Translations under genes and position numbers: made by a program
Assembly: GCF_002252475.1 (NCBI RefSeq)
Contig: NZ_NNRK01000026.1
Span: forward strand, 248,001-312,000
Length of the DNA: 64,000 nucleotides
Origin: Brucella rhizosphaerae
GTDB taxonomy: Bacteria; Pseudomonadota; Alphaproteobacteria; Rhizobiales; Rhizobiaceae
Direction of reading: 5' to 3'
Shown here: positions 7,788 to 15,241 of the stretch, in pieces
How the letters are laid out: each line of letters begins with the position of its first letter
How positions within the stretch are numbered: position 1 is the first letter of the stretch
Notes under the pieces: generated by a model
Seen by the model: only the letters and a program-made list of their open reading frames with translations
The model's database searches: none
What the model was told of the DNA's origin: nothing

Positions 7788-9061
7788 TACCAGAAATCCT
7801 CGGCGCTAGGGATGCGGGTGTAACTGATCTTGCCACCGACATGCCCGCCTGCCGGTGGTTTCCATTCGCCCATGCTGACAATCGTGCCGGAATATTTGGA
7901 ATTGAGCTTATCGACTGCGCCGTTTGCGCGTTCCCATTTCTGTCGCAGCTCGTCGTCATTATCGAGCAAATCGATCTGCCGTTCGTCGGCAGGTGACAGG
8001 TCGTAAAGCGTGACGCCAACCCTGAATATCTCAACGCCTTTCGGAAAGTCCTTCCTCACGTTCTGCCAGAGCGCGTGTAGGCCGTTTAAAATAGCCTGAT
8101 CATCATTGACGACAGAAAGGTGATGTTTGCCGAACCATGAACCATCACGGATCGACAGCCACAACCATAAACCTCCGGCATAGTAGTTCTCTCTGCGCAG
8201 GCGACGGGCAGCTTTCGTGAGCAATAGGCGCGATATCTCGTATGCGCCGTCAATCTTGCGAGCTTCGGGCGGTAACACTCGACCGTGGCCGAACATGCCG
8301 CGCTGCTGCTCTGGCGCTTGGATGTCATATCCGTGCAACGCATACCAAAGCCGCTCGCCATTCACGCTGTTCCAGATTTTGCGCATGTGTTTCGGTTGAA
8401 GCGCATAGAGCTGCTCGGTGCTGTAAACCCGATTCCGATAAAGCCGCTTTGCCATGCTCGACCCGATGCCGGGAATATCCTCCAGCTCGACCTTAAGCAG
8501 CGGCGCAGGCATCGAGGCGGGCCACCATATCGCAAGGCCGTTGCCATAGCTTCCATGTCGCTTGCTTTCCTCTTTGCCAGCCTTGCAGGCGATCTTCGCC
8601 AGCTGGCGGTTGGCGGCAAAGCCGATTGAACTGGTGATGTATGGGCCGATGTTGTCAGCAATCGCAGCCTTGATCCTTGCTGCGAGCAATTCAGGATCTC
8701 GCTTTCCGCTGTCATCGAGAACGCATGTCAGTTCATCGATGCTCTTTGCGGTGTCGATGGCGATCACCGTTTCGATCTCACAGAGCAGGGCGTTATGTGC
8801 TCGACGGTAGAGGTCTGGCTTCTGAGGAACGAGTACAAGATCCGGACAGACCCGCAATGCGTCCTTGATCGGCATCACGTTCTTGACGCCCTGCGCCTTG
8901 GCCTCTTTCGAGCATGCGATGACTGCCGTTCGGTTTGTGCCTTCAAATGGCACCACACCTATCGGTCTGCCGCGCAGGCGCTTGTCGCACTGCTGTTCGA
9001 CTGAAGCGAAAAAGCCGTCGAAGTCGAGGTATAGCCGTTCAATCGTCTCCGGCAGACGCAT
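7787..9061 (-). CDS. Phage-encoded Y-family (DinB/UmuC-type) DNA polymerase
   Basis: A 424-aa translesion polymerase. The palm motif LYLDFDGFFASVEQ (residues 10-23) carries the first catalytic Asp (Asp13). The second acidic pair is SIDE (107-110). A helix-hairpin-helix thumb (EDIPGIGSSMAKRLY, about 200-215) and a little-finger region follow. The start at 9061 is preceded by a GGAG ribosome site; an upstream in-frame start lacks support. A LexA-type box lies 83-97 bases upstream, so SOS induction is likely. It heads an operon with three small proteins. Whether it belongs to the DinB, UmuC or ImuB branch cannot be settled by eye. Confidence 0.88.
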   Translation of the reverse strand: MRLPETIERLYLDFDGFFASVEQQCDKRLRGRPIGVVPFEGTNRTAVIACSKEAKAQGVKNVMPIKDALRVCPDLVLVPQKPDLYRRAHNALLCEIETVIAIDTAKSIDELTCVLDDSGKRDPELLAARIKAAIADNIGPYITSSIGFAANRQLAKIACKAGKEESKRHGSYGNGLAIWWPASMPAPLLKVELEDIPGIGSSMAKRLYRNRVYSTEQLYALQPKHMRKIWNSVNGERLWYALHGYDIQAPEQQRGMFGHGRVLPPEARKIDGAYEISRLLLTKAARRLRRENYYAGGLWLWLSIRDGSWFGKHHLSVVNDDQAILNGLHALWQNVRKDFPKGVEIFRVGVTLYDLSPADERQIDLLDNDDELRQKWERANGAVDKLNSKYSGTIVSMGEWKPPAGGHVGGKISYTRIPSAEDFW

Positions 9062-9143
9062 TACAAACTCCAGAAAACAGGTCGAACGAAACCTGCCCCG
9101 CGCACAGTGGTGCACAGGAACATATTCCGCTCAATGTGGATAT

Positions 9144-9158
9144 GTTCCTAAAATGTTC
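9144..9158 (-). promoter_or_regulatory. LexA-type SOS box
   Basis: On the minus strand the sequence reads GAAC-N7-GAAC (GAACATTTTAGGAAC), the direct-repeat operator recognised by alphaproteobacterial LexA. It lies upstream of the Y-family polymerase. One arm also belongs to an 8-bp inverted repeat, GGAACATA (9117-9124) with TATGTTCC (9141-9148), 16 bp apart. Confidence 0.7.
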
Positions 9159-9280
9159 TCATTTTGAAGAAGAGTCAATCTGCATTCTCCGAAGCTGTGC
9201 AAAACGTCAATTGTTGATAGAATTGTCTATCTTAAACAATGCGTTGAGCCATTGTTATGGCCGCGCTATAGGATTGGGGA

Positions 9281-10279
9281 ATGCAAGTGTCGCATAAAAG
9301 AATATTGTTAAATGCTGCATTTTGTAAGCATCTAAAGAATAAACCGGTATCCGACAATGGCTCCGAAAAAAATTATAATTTTGTATTAAGAAGAGATACT
9401 TTGCCAGAGCCATTTACATCTGGTTCTGGGCCAATGATTAGTAATTTAATATTAGATGGTGGAGGGAGGGCCACGGGCGGTATAAGAATTAATAAAGATA
9501 TTGTTTGTCCAGTTGTTGATATAGATACTTATAAGGGGCTTAGCTGTATTAATATAGATACGGTTACCAAGCATCTGGATCGTCAGGGTTACGAAGGTTC
9601 TTTAAATGGAAGTTTTCTTTTCAAGTGCCTGTCAATATTCCGAAGTGCTGAGGAAAAATCGACTGTTATCGACAGATTTTCAGACGAGCAGGAGGGAAGA
9701 AACAAAAAAACTATAAACTCTAAGACTAATGTATTCGAGAATATCGATATAGGAGGATTAAATGTAAACGGCGTCAAAATGATTGGTTTAAACGAGCAAA
9801 TATCACAGTACCTTTATGCAGATGCTTATTGCGCATGTCTTTCACGGAATGAGTTTAAGCAGCATCGCTTGGACACTTTTCGTCAAAACGGAAACAAAGA
9901 TCTGGAATACTTTGTGACTTATGATCTGCACAAGCTCCTCATTGCTCTCGACGCCGTAGTTCAGGAAAGTGGGTTATGGCAATCACATTTGGCGTTGTCT
10001 CGCCCCGTAGTGTATTCGGTCAAAGACAGCATACAAATGGTCGAAAGTAGTGCAAAATACTTCGATAGCGAGAATGCCATTTCTGCGTTTCTAAAAATTG
10101 CCTTTGTTAAGGATACAAAATTTTCCCACGAGGATGAGTATCGGATACTCATGGCGTCGCCTTCGTCTCTAGGTAAATTAGCGGGGCAAACCCAAAGCCA
10201 CATTTTTCGAGATCAAAGGATCGCTGATGCCATTGTAAGTCATGGTAGGGGGGCGACATCGGATCAGTTTTCTTTCTAA
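9281..10279 (+). CDS. AT-rich cargo protein, C-terminal half DUF2971-like
   Basis: A 332-aa protein, far richer in A+T than its neighbours, so likely recently acquired. The N-terminal third is unrecognised. The C-terminal half has a Cys-Leu-Ser-Arg segment (YCACLSRNEF), a KLLIAL helix and KDTKFSHEDEYRIL. These match, in order and spacing type, segments of the DUF2971 protein at 13208-13969 (CWTRDY, KLLAAL, KRSAFKHESEVRLL). The shared K-x3-F-x-H-E-x-E-x-R signature suggests the same fold. DUF2971 has no established biochemical function that I can cite. Its place in the prophage cargo suggests a lysogen benefit such as defence, which is inference. Confidence 0.65.
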   Translation: MQVSHKRILLNAAFCKHLKNKPVSDNGSEKNYNFVLRRDTLPEPFTSGSGPMISNLILDGGGRATGGIRINKDIVCPVVDIDTYKGLSCINIDTVTKHLDRQGYEGSLNGSFLFKCLSIFRSAEEKSTVIDRFSDEQEGRNKKTINSKTNVFENIDIGGLNVNGVKMIGLNEQISQYLYADAYCACLSRNEFKQHRLDTFRQNGNKDLEYFVTYDLHKLLIALDAVVQESGLWQSHLALSRPVVYSVKDSIQMVESSAKYFDSENAISAFLKIAFVKDTKFSHEDEYRILMASPSSLGKLAGQTQSHIFRDQRIADAIVSHGRGATSDQFSF

Positions 10280-10362
10280 TCGGTCGCGATAGTGGGGCAG
10301 ACGAATGAAAAAACATAACGTTTATAATGCATGTTTTTCTGTCCACTTTATTGCAAGCCCCT

Positions 10363-10390
10363 GAAAATGCCCGAAATCCGTAGAACCTCC
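10363..10390 (-). repeat. 28-bp direct repeat, copy 1
   Basis: The repeat is 25/28 identical to 11420-11447, with the inner 18 bp (10373-10390) perfect. On the minus strand it begins GGAGGTTCTACGGATTTC. It lies 64 bp downstream of the stop of the minus-strand gene 10455-11306. A nested hairpin (GCCTT...AAGGC enclosing GCTCA...TGAGC, 10393-10420) lies just before it on that strand. Confidence 0.75.
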
Positions 10391-10454
10391 GAGCCTTCTG
10401 CTCAATGAGCTAAATAAGGCCCGTCAAATTACACTGCTTTGTTAGGGCGAACCA

Positions 10455-11306
10455 TTAGTAGATTTCGGCATCCAAGATTATAGTTTTAATGAAAGGTCGT
10501 AAATCTAGATCCTTAACGAACCCGTTAGACGTAAGGATTTTGAACTTCAGTTTGTGTGGCTTGCTGTTGTCGACAATGCGCACCTCGTGCTTCTGATTTG
10601 CTAAAGCTATTTCGATTCTTGGCGCGCATCGCATTTCTACAGCAAAATAGAGTGTATAGACTCCCTCTCCGTTAGGGCCATGTACTATCATTTCGTGGAT
10701 GCTGCCTTCTCCTTGAATGTAGGCGAGTTCGGCCGCAAATCTTCCGATCAACTGCCCGTCGTGCATGCTACGGGGCTTCACATAGACGAAATGATCCGCA
10801 GTTGGCGCTACTGGGTTTTGTGATGGAAAAAGGCGAATATCGTAGCTTATATTTCCTTTGAAGTTCAGAATGACTACGTTAGTTTCGGGCATTGAGTTAC
10901 TTGGCGCTATTGAGATGCCCAATGTAAAACGATCAAAATCTTCATCTTTAAGAGATATTATTGTCGTTTCTTCGAAGTCGCCCTGATATTTATCAAACCT
11001 AATTATGTTGGGTATGGATATTGCTGATATAAAATTTTCTTTGGTGATATCAACAAGAGGCTCAAAAAAACTTGGGCGATCATCAGTAAAAAGACCGTGG
11101 TAGTTTACTCGTCCTGTTGTGTGATAAGAAATTTTTCTGGGCTTACCGGAGCTATCGACGTCTTTCCATATATCGTTATCAAATGATTTCATGCTTTTAT
11201 TATCGATTATTTTTCGGTCAACTGAAATATAAAGAGATCCATCATCACTGAAAACGATGTTCAAAAATTTATAGATTTTGTTTTTGTATTCTAACAATAT
11301 TTTCAT
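10455..11306 (-). CDS. Unknown AT-rich cargo protein bracketed by direct repeats
   Basis: A 283-aa protein with strong AT bias in its 5' half. The N-terminus (MKILLEYKNKIYKFLNIVFSDDGSLYISVDRK) reads as a beta-hairpin-rich domain; the remainder is mixed alpha/beta without a recognisable catalytic motif, signal peptide or membrane helix. It stands alone between two 28-bp near-identical direct repeats (10363-10390 and 11420-11447), both in the same orientation, which looks like a single-gene mobile cassette. Its partner genes, if any, are not evident. I do not recognise the family. Confidence 0.6.
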   Translation of the reverse strand: MKILLEYKNKIYKFLNIVFSDDGSLYISVDRKIIDNKSMKSFDNDIWKDVDSSGKPRKISYHTTGRVNYHGLFTDDRPSFFEPLVDITKENFISAISIPNIIRFDKYQGDFEETTIISLKDEDFDRFTLGISIAPSNSMPETNVVILNFKGNISYDIRLFPSQNPVAPTADHFVYVKPRSMHDGQLIGRFAAELAYIQGEGSIHEMIVHGPNGEGVYTLYFAVEMRCAPRIEIALANQKHEVRIVDNSKPHKLKFKILTSNGFVKDLDLRPFIKTIILDAEIY

Positions 11307-11419
11307 GCTGCATAGCCTTTGGAAATTTGGATGAATTGTTGTAGCTTATTTATACTGAAGATGTGTAATCGTAGAGGGCCCAAGTGCTAAGATCTTTTAT
11401 TCTGTTCTCCAGACCTCTC

Positions 11420-11447
11420 GAAAAGACCGGAAATCCGTAGAACCTCC
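11420..11447 (-). repeat. 28-bp direct repeat, copy 2
   Basis: The repeat matches 10363-10390 at 25/28 positions and is perfect over 11430-11447. It lies about 114 bp upstream of the start of 10455-11306 and 72 bp downstream of the stop of a possible minus-strand gene remnant (11520-11642). It is contiguous with the interlocked inverted repeats at 11447-11493. Confidence 0.75.
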
Positions 11448-11493
11448 CGGACTCGAAAGTGCAATCAAAGATTTGAGTCCGGAGTTTGATTGC
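11447..11493. other. Two interlocked inverted repeats (pseudoknot or bistable hairpins)
   Basis: CCGGACTC (11447-11454) pairs perfectly with GAGTCCGG (11475-11482). GCAATCAAA (11461-11469) pairs perfectly with TTTGATTGC (11485-11493). The arms alternate 1-2-1'-2', so RNA from this region could fold as a pseudoknot or switch between two exclusive hairpins. The 2-nt junction between 1' and 2' is short for a classical H-type pseudoknot, so alternative hairpins are likelier. Confidence 0.5.
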
Positions 11494-11519
11494 TGTTTCG
11501 CACTACAATGAAAATTTCG

Positions 11520-11642
11520 CTATTTTACGAGATACAATCCACGTTTGCCCTCAGCCTCAGCAAGCGCGCCGGGGTCTGCAGGAACGAACCTGATGATACT
11601 AGGAACATGCGTTGAATACGAAAGGAAAGTTACTACCTTCTA
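11520..11642 (-). pseudogene. Possible 3' remnant of a minus-strand gene
   Basis: A 39-codon frame between stops, with no start codon, reads like a genuine protein C-terminus (IIRFVPADPGALAEAEGKRG, then LYLVK and stop) with codon use matching the host rather than the AT-rich cargo. The frame upstream is closed by a stop at 11640-11642. It may be the tail of a truncated gene lost when the cassette region was rearranged. Low confidence because it is short. Confidence 0.25.
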
Positions 11643-12058
11643 AGCCGGTGCTGCGAATATTTCTTGAACGAAAATTGATGTCTACGCATTAAAATCAGGT
11701 CGGGTTAGACTAAATAACGCATAAAAAGCGTCACATATCGGGTTACTGTATGTGATACAAAGCTTCGATAAAGCCTGCCTATCTAATTGAAATATATAGC
11801 TTGGTTTTTGGTGCGGTTGCACGCCGACCGCATCCGCTGATTTAAATGGAGTTTATTGCGTTTACCGACATGCGCGAGTTTGTCCCTGCGGTCTGCGCAG
11901 ACTATCGGCTGCATTTGATAGGATGAGTGTTGAGGCCAAGCCTTGTTTATTGGACGAACAATAGTGATCCAGCATCGATATGAAGACTCAATAATTGCAC
12001 TGTACAAGGGGCTGAGTTTTCATGCTATTGCTCGATTCAATATTTTGTCGGGGGCATT
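11643..12058. other. Non-coding cargo spacer, no gene seen
   Basis: No convincing coding frame is present; a 74-codon minus-strand frame at 11783-12007 has an unprotein-like composition. The stretch contains a perfect 12-bp palindrome GTCTGCGCAGAC (11891-11902). It probably also holds the promoter of the gene starting at 12059. Confidence 0.5.
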
Positions 12059-13126
12059 ATGGTAACAGTAGTTAGAATTAAAACTGAGGATGATGCTTGG
12101 CGGGTTCTTAGCCAATTACTCAATGATAAAATCAATGCCGACGAAGTGTCGCTTGATTTCGGTGAAGCCGCGTGGGCAAAGGTTCACCTCAATTTCAAAG
12201 GAAAGATTTTCCACCAGACAGTTACCGCCTCAATGATGCGCGGAATGGTGGAGTATCAGTCTGCCTTCTATCGTACAGCTGCTCTGCTCATTAAGAATGA
12301 TGCGAGAACCAATCGACTGACAGACCAAGAGAAGGACGATTTTGAGCTTGTCTTCAAGGTCGAAGAAGGTAGTTCAGAACTTAATGCCGATGCCGCCAAC
12401 CAATTGATAGGTGTTTTGGGAAAGTGCGTTGACAAAATGAACGGGAAAGAAGTCCTCACTGCCGTAATAGTCGTTGCCCTGCTGTTTTTCGGTAGCCCAC
12501 TGGTGGCGAACTACCTGAACAACGATGTTGAGAAAACGCGAATCGAGTCAGCCCTTAAAGAAGAAACTGCCCGGATAGAAGCGGAGACAAAGCGTCAGGA
12601 AACGGCTAGCACAGAGCGACGTGATACTCTCAAAGTCATCCAGGATTTAGTCAATGAGAACAAGCGAAAAACGGATATTCTTGAGAAGGCATACCGTGAA
12701 TCGGAGGCTGCTAAACGAGTTGGCGAATTGAGTCGTGACGCAGTAGACGAGATTTTGCGGAATAGTTCCAAAGCGGATGAAGTCACAATACAAGGCGTAA
12801 CACTTAAGCAAAATCTTATTCGTGAAATTACGCGCTCTCAACGATCTAGTTCGAAGGATGTGACTATCAAAGACCAGTTTTTAGTGGTCGGCGTAGAATC
12901 AGAGGATGATTACAGCTTTGTAGTGCGTCTGGAGCGTGTGACCACTGGGGAAGTCATCGTAGCTACGCTTGAAGACCCTTTGTTGAGTGCAAAGCATCAT
13001 AAAGCTATCCAACAGGCGGAGTGGAAGCGTCATGCAGTCATGGTCCATATCTCTGCACGTAAGGTTGGCGACAGCTATAAAGACGCAAAAATCCTGCGAG
13101 CGTTCAAGCCACGCCCCCGGTCATAA
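12059..13126 (+). CDS. Membrane-anchored coiled-coil cargo protein, unknown function
   Basis: A 355-aa protein. The N-terminal domain (1-130) is soluble and alpha/beta. A single membrane helix follows at about 134-153 (VLTAVIVVALLFFGSPLVANYL), then a long Glu/Lys/Arg coiled coil (about 155-230). The C-terminal beta-rich domain (about 240-350) includes DQFLVVGVESEDDYSFVVRLERVTTGEVIVATL. GGGG precedes the ATG by a few bases. No catalytic motif is seen. A sensor/effector pair of soluble domains on one membrane anchor resembles many phage-defence or exclusion proteins, but this is inference from topology and cargo location. Confidence 0.65.
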   Translation: MVTVVRIKTEDDAWRVLSQLLNDKINADEVSLDFGEAAWAKVHLNFKGKIFHQTVTASMMRGMVEYQSAFYRTAALLIKNDARTNRLTDQEKDDFELVFKVEEGSSELNADAANQLIGVLGKCVDKMNGKEVLTAVIVVALLFFGSPLVANYLNNDVEKTRIESALKEETARIEAETKRQETASTERRDTLKVIQDLVNENKRKTDILEKAYRESEAAKRVGELSRDAVDEILRNSSKADEVTIQGVTLKQNLIREITRSQRSSSKDVTIKDQFLVVGVESEDDYSFVVRLERVTTGEVIVATLEDPLLSAKHHKAIQQAEWKRHAVMVHISARKVGDSYKDAKILRAFKPRPRS

Positions 13127-13207
13127 TTTGACTTAACCAAACTCATCTAACCGTTAATGGGATTGGAATTTGATAAAGGGGAATCTAAGTGGCTATTGGG
13201 CCTTCAA

Positions 13208-13969
13208 TTAAGCGCCTGATGTGTAAACTGGTAATGCCCAACTCGGCGGGTCATATGTTTTTGATCGTTTTATTGCACCTTTGAAGCCGGTCGCGGATTG
13301 AATCTCCGCCTTGTCCGCCATCCAATGGGACGGGTCTCTATTCGGATCGCCCATAATCTGCGTAACCATAGCGTGTGGGTCGACTGCATAGCGATAGAGA
13401 CCCTTTTCGTCGCAATCTTTCGCGTTTCCAAAGTACAACAGCCGCACTTCGCTCTCGTGCTTAAAGGCGCTTCGCTTCAGGAGAAGATTGCGTGCAAATC
13501 CTACGGCCGATATCGATAATCGTCCTCGTGCACTTACGTATGCTTTGAGTTCCGCCTCTGTGTGGTATGCCACCTTACCGAGAAAGCACGTGTCCTGCGG
13601 CATTACTGCGTGAGCATCAGCCAACGCCGCAAGAAGCTTGCGTGGGGTGGATCGGATACGGAGGAATCGCTGATTGCGATCATTGGCGTATATACCCCAC
13701 ATGGCTTCAGATAGATAATCCCGTGTCCAGCATTGACCTACGAAGTCGTTTTTGAAGCTGAACTCAAACCTCTTACCATCCAGAACGCCGCCTAACGCCA
13801 ATTGAAAATTCTCAAACTTATCTTTCCAGTTGTGCACTTGGCTGAGCACGTTTTTTTTATCTTTAAACAGGCTAATTACATGCTCCTGCTTCATTATGCG
13901 ATATATCGGCCTGTCTAGTTCACTGTCGGTCAAATTCAGAAAGTTTAATTTTGTCACATCGGCCCCCAT
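13208..13969 (-). CDS. DUF2971 family protein
   Basis: A 253-aa protein from the ATG at 13969; a TTG at 14011 is possible but forms part of a TTGACA promoter-like element. Typical DUF2971 features are present in order: an N-terminal PIYRIMKQEHVISLFKDKK, a CWTRDYLSEAMWGIYAND segment, RSTPRKLLAAL, and LLLKRSAFKHESEVRLLYF. The family is widespread on mobile elements and in prophages; its activity is not established to my knowledge. It lies between the membrane cargo gene and the integrase, read toward the cargo. A second, diverged DUF2971-like protein is at 9281-10279. Confidence 0.8.
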   Translation of the reverse strand: MGADVTKLNFLNLTDSELDRPIYRIMKQEHVISLFKDKKNVLSQVHNWKDKFENFQLALGGVLDGKRFEFSFKNDFVGQCWTRDYLSEAMWGIYANDRNQRFLRIRSTPRKLLAALADAHAVMPQDTCFLGKVAYHTEAELKAYVSARGRLSISAVGFARNLLLKRSAFKHESEVRLLYFGNAKDCDEKGLYRYAVDPHAMVTQIMGDPNRDPSHWMADKAEIQSATGFKGAIKRSKTYDPPSWALPVYTSGA

Positions 13970-14044
13970 GCCTGGTGAACTATTTGTTTTCAGAATTTGA
14001 ATAATTGTCAATGCTAGGTAGGTTAGGAATTCAAACCTGTGCGG

Positions 14045-15145
14045 TCATACTTCTGTCGTTGCTGCCGTCCCTGACCTAAGACCTATGATCCATTTCCACC
14101 CCTCGTATTTATCACCTGTTTGGCGGATATGAGTGTATCGCTTAAGTGAATTCCACGAACGGTGGCCTGAAACCATCGCTACGTGCGGTATATTCCAGCC
14201 CATTTCAAACAGGCGTGAAATTCCTTCATGTCTGAGATCATGAAAATGAAGGTCTTCAATTTCGAGAAACTGACACGCTTTGGTAAACCGCGCGCTTACC
14301 GTCTTCGAATTGAAGGGAAAAATGGTGTCTTTCTTCTTTGGCATCGCTTCAATGACGGCTACAGCCTCATCAGTCAGATCGCACCAAACGTCATTCCCTA
14401 GCTTCTCGCCGGGGTTTTTCATGTCTCTTACAAGCACCCGCTTGTGGTCTCTCTCATAATCTTCCCATTTGATTCGGCATATTTCTTCCTGTCGTCGGGT
14501 CGAGAAGAGGGCGAATAGGATTGTTTTGCACATCGGCATGTGTTGCCGCACGCGGGTCTCGCGGTCTGTGAAATAGGTCAGGATCTTATCAAGTTCCGCC
14601 AGTGTAGGGCGGCGGCTGCGTTGTTTTGATCGTGTAATCAAGCCTAAGCGCTTCATTACAAGCTGAGCGTCCACCATTGCCTGTTGATCCAGTGGCAAAC
14701 CCCATGCGGGGCGTGCCAACGCAAAGACGGATGCAAGGTGTGAAATCCAGTTGCCTACCGTTTGTGGTTCACGACCGTCATTCAAATCTTCTGCAAATTT
14801 TACGATGTCTTGGCTGGATATGGATGAGCATTCTTTGTCAGCGATAGGAAATGCTTTGATAGCATTCAGGACTTGGCCCTTGGTGCGACCTATCTCTTTA
14901 ATGCTCGTCTCAACGTACTTATCTATAGCGTCAGATAGCTTGCTCGAAGGGCGGCGAGGTCGCCCCATCTGGGTGGCATCCTTTTTCAGTTCCGCCTCTC
15001 GCTTTTTGATCCAAGCAGTGGCGGAAGCTTTTCTGTCGAACGTACGCGATTCTCGATGCACAACTTTGCCATCACTTTTCAGGAGGATTTGTGCTAGGTA
15101 CGCAATTGATCCGTTCGCTCGCGGGCGTTCAATAATGGTCCCCAT
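14045..15145 (-). CDS. int: Tyrosine-recombinase integrase of the dusA-associated prophage
   Basis: A 366-aa phage-type integrase that catalyses site-specific recombination between phage and host attachment sites. The N-terminal arm-binding domain and SAM-like core-binding domain (about 75-170) precede the catalytic domain. The latter shows Arg in FSTRRQEEICRIKW, His/Arg in HFHDLRHEGISRLFE, His in MVSGHRSWNSLKRYTH and the nucleophilic Tyr of that segment. The ATG at 15145 is preceded by GGAGG (11 bases) and by a repeated GTACAACA motif, which argues against longer in-frame starts up to 15238. It sits head to head with dusA, a recognised insertion target of this integrase type. Confidence 0.92.
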   Translation of the reverse strand: MGTIIERPRANGSIAYLAQILLKSDGKVVHRESRTFDRKASATAWIKKREAELKKDATQMGRPRRPSSKLSDAIDKYVETSIKEIGRTKGQVLNAIKAFPIADKECSSISSQDIVKFAEDLNDGREPQTVGNWISHLASVFALARPAWGLPLDQQAMVDAQLVMKRLGLITRSKQRSRRPTLAELDKILTYFTDRETRVRQHMPMCKTILFALFSTRRQEEICRIKWEDYERDHKRVLVRDMKNPGEKLGNDVWCDLTDEAVAVIEAMPKKKDTIFPFNSKTVSARFTKACQFLEIEDLHFHDLRHEGISRLFEMGWNIPHVAMVSGHRSWNSLKRYTHIRQTGDKYEGWKWIIGLRSGTAATTEV

Positions 15146-15147
15146 CG

Positions 15148-15185
15148 GTACAACATCCTCCATAAGTACAACAACCGTGTTGTAC
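15148..15185. promoter_or_regulatory. Triple GTACAACA motif upstream of int (operator or arm sites)
   Basis: GTACAACA occurs at 15148-15155 and 15166-15173, and inverted (TGTTGTAC) at 15178-15185. The last two form a dyad with a 4-bp spacer, next to a TTGACG -35-like element (minus strand, 15190-15195). They are good candidates for int autoregulation or arm-type binding sites. Confidence 0.45.
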
Positions 15186-15241
15186 TCTACGTCAAAACGG
15201 GCGTAAAGAGGCTTAAATGAGATGAAATAAGCAGGCAAGAA

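Noticed and set aside
10391..10430. tRNA-like fragment (TAGCTCATTGAGC on the minus strand)
   Set aside because: No acceptor stem, anticodon arm or T-loop consensus could be assembled; treated as the hairpin beside the repeat.
10363..11493. Integron attC sites
   Set aside because: Arrangement is similar, but no RYYYAAC/GTTRRRY core pair was found and no IntI-type integrase is present in the window.
11306..11493. Type III toxin-antitoxin (pseudoknot RNA plus toxin)
   Set aside because: There is no tandem RNA repeat and the 283-aa protein does not resemble ToxN, CptN or TenpN.
11783..12007. 74-codon minus-strand frame in the cargo spacer
   Set aside because: Unprotein-like composition, no ribosome site, no neighbour overlap.
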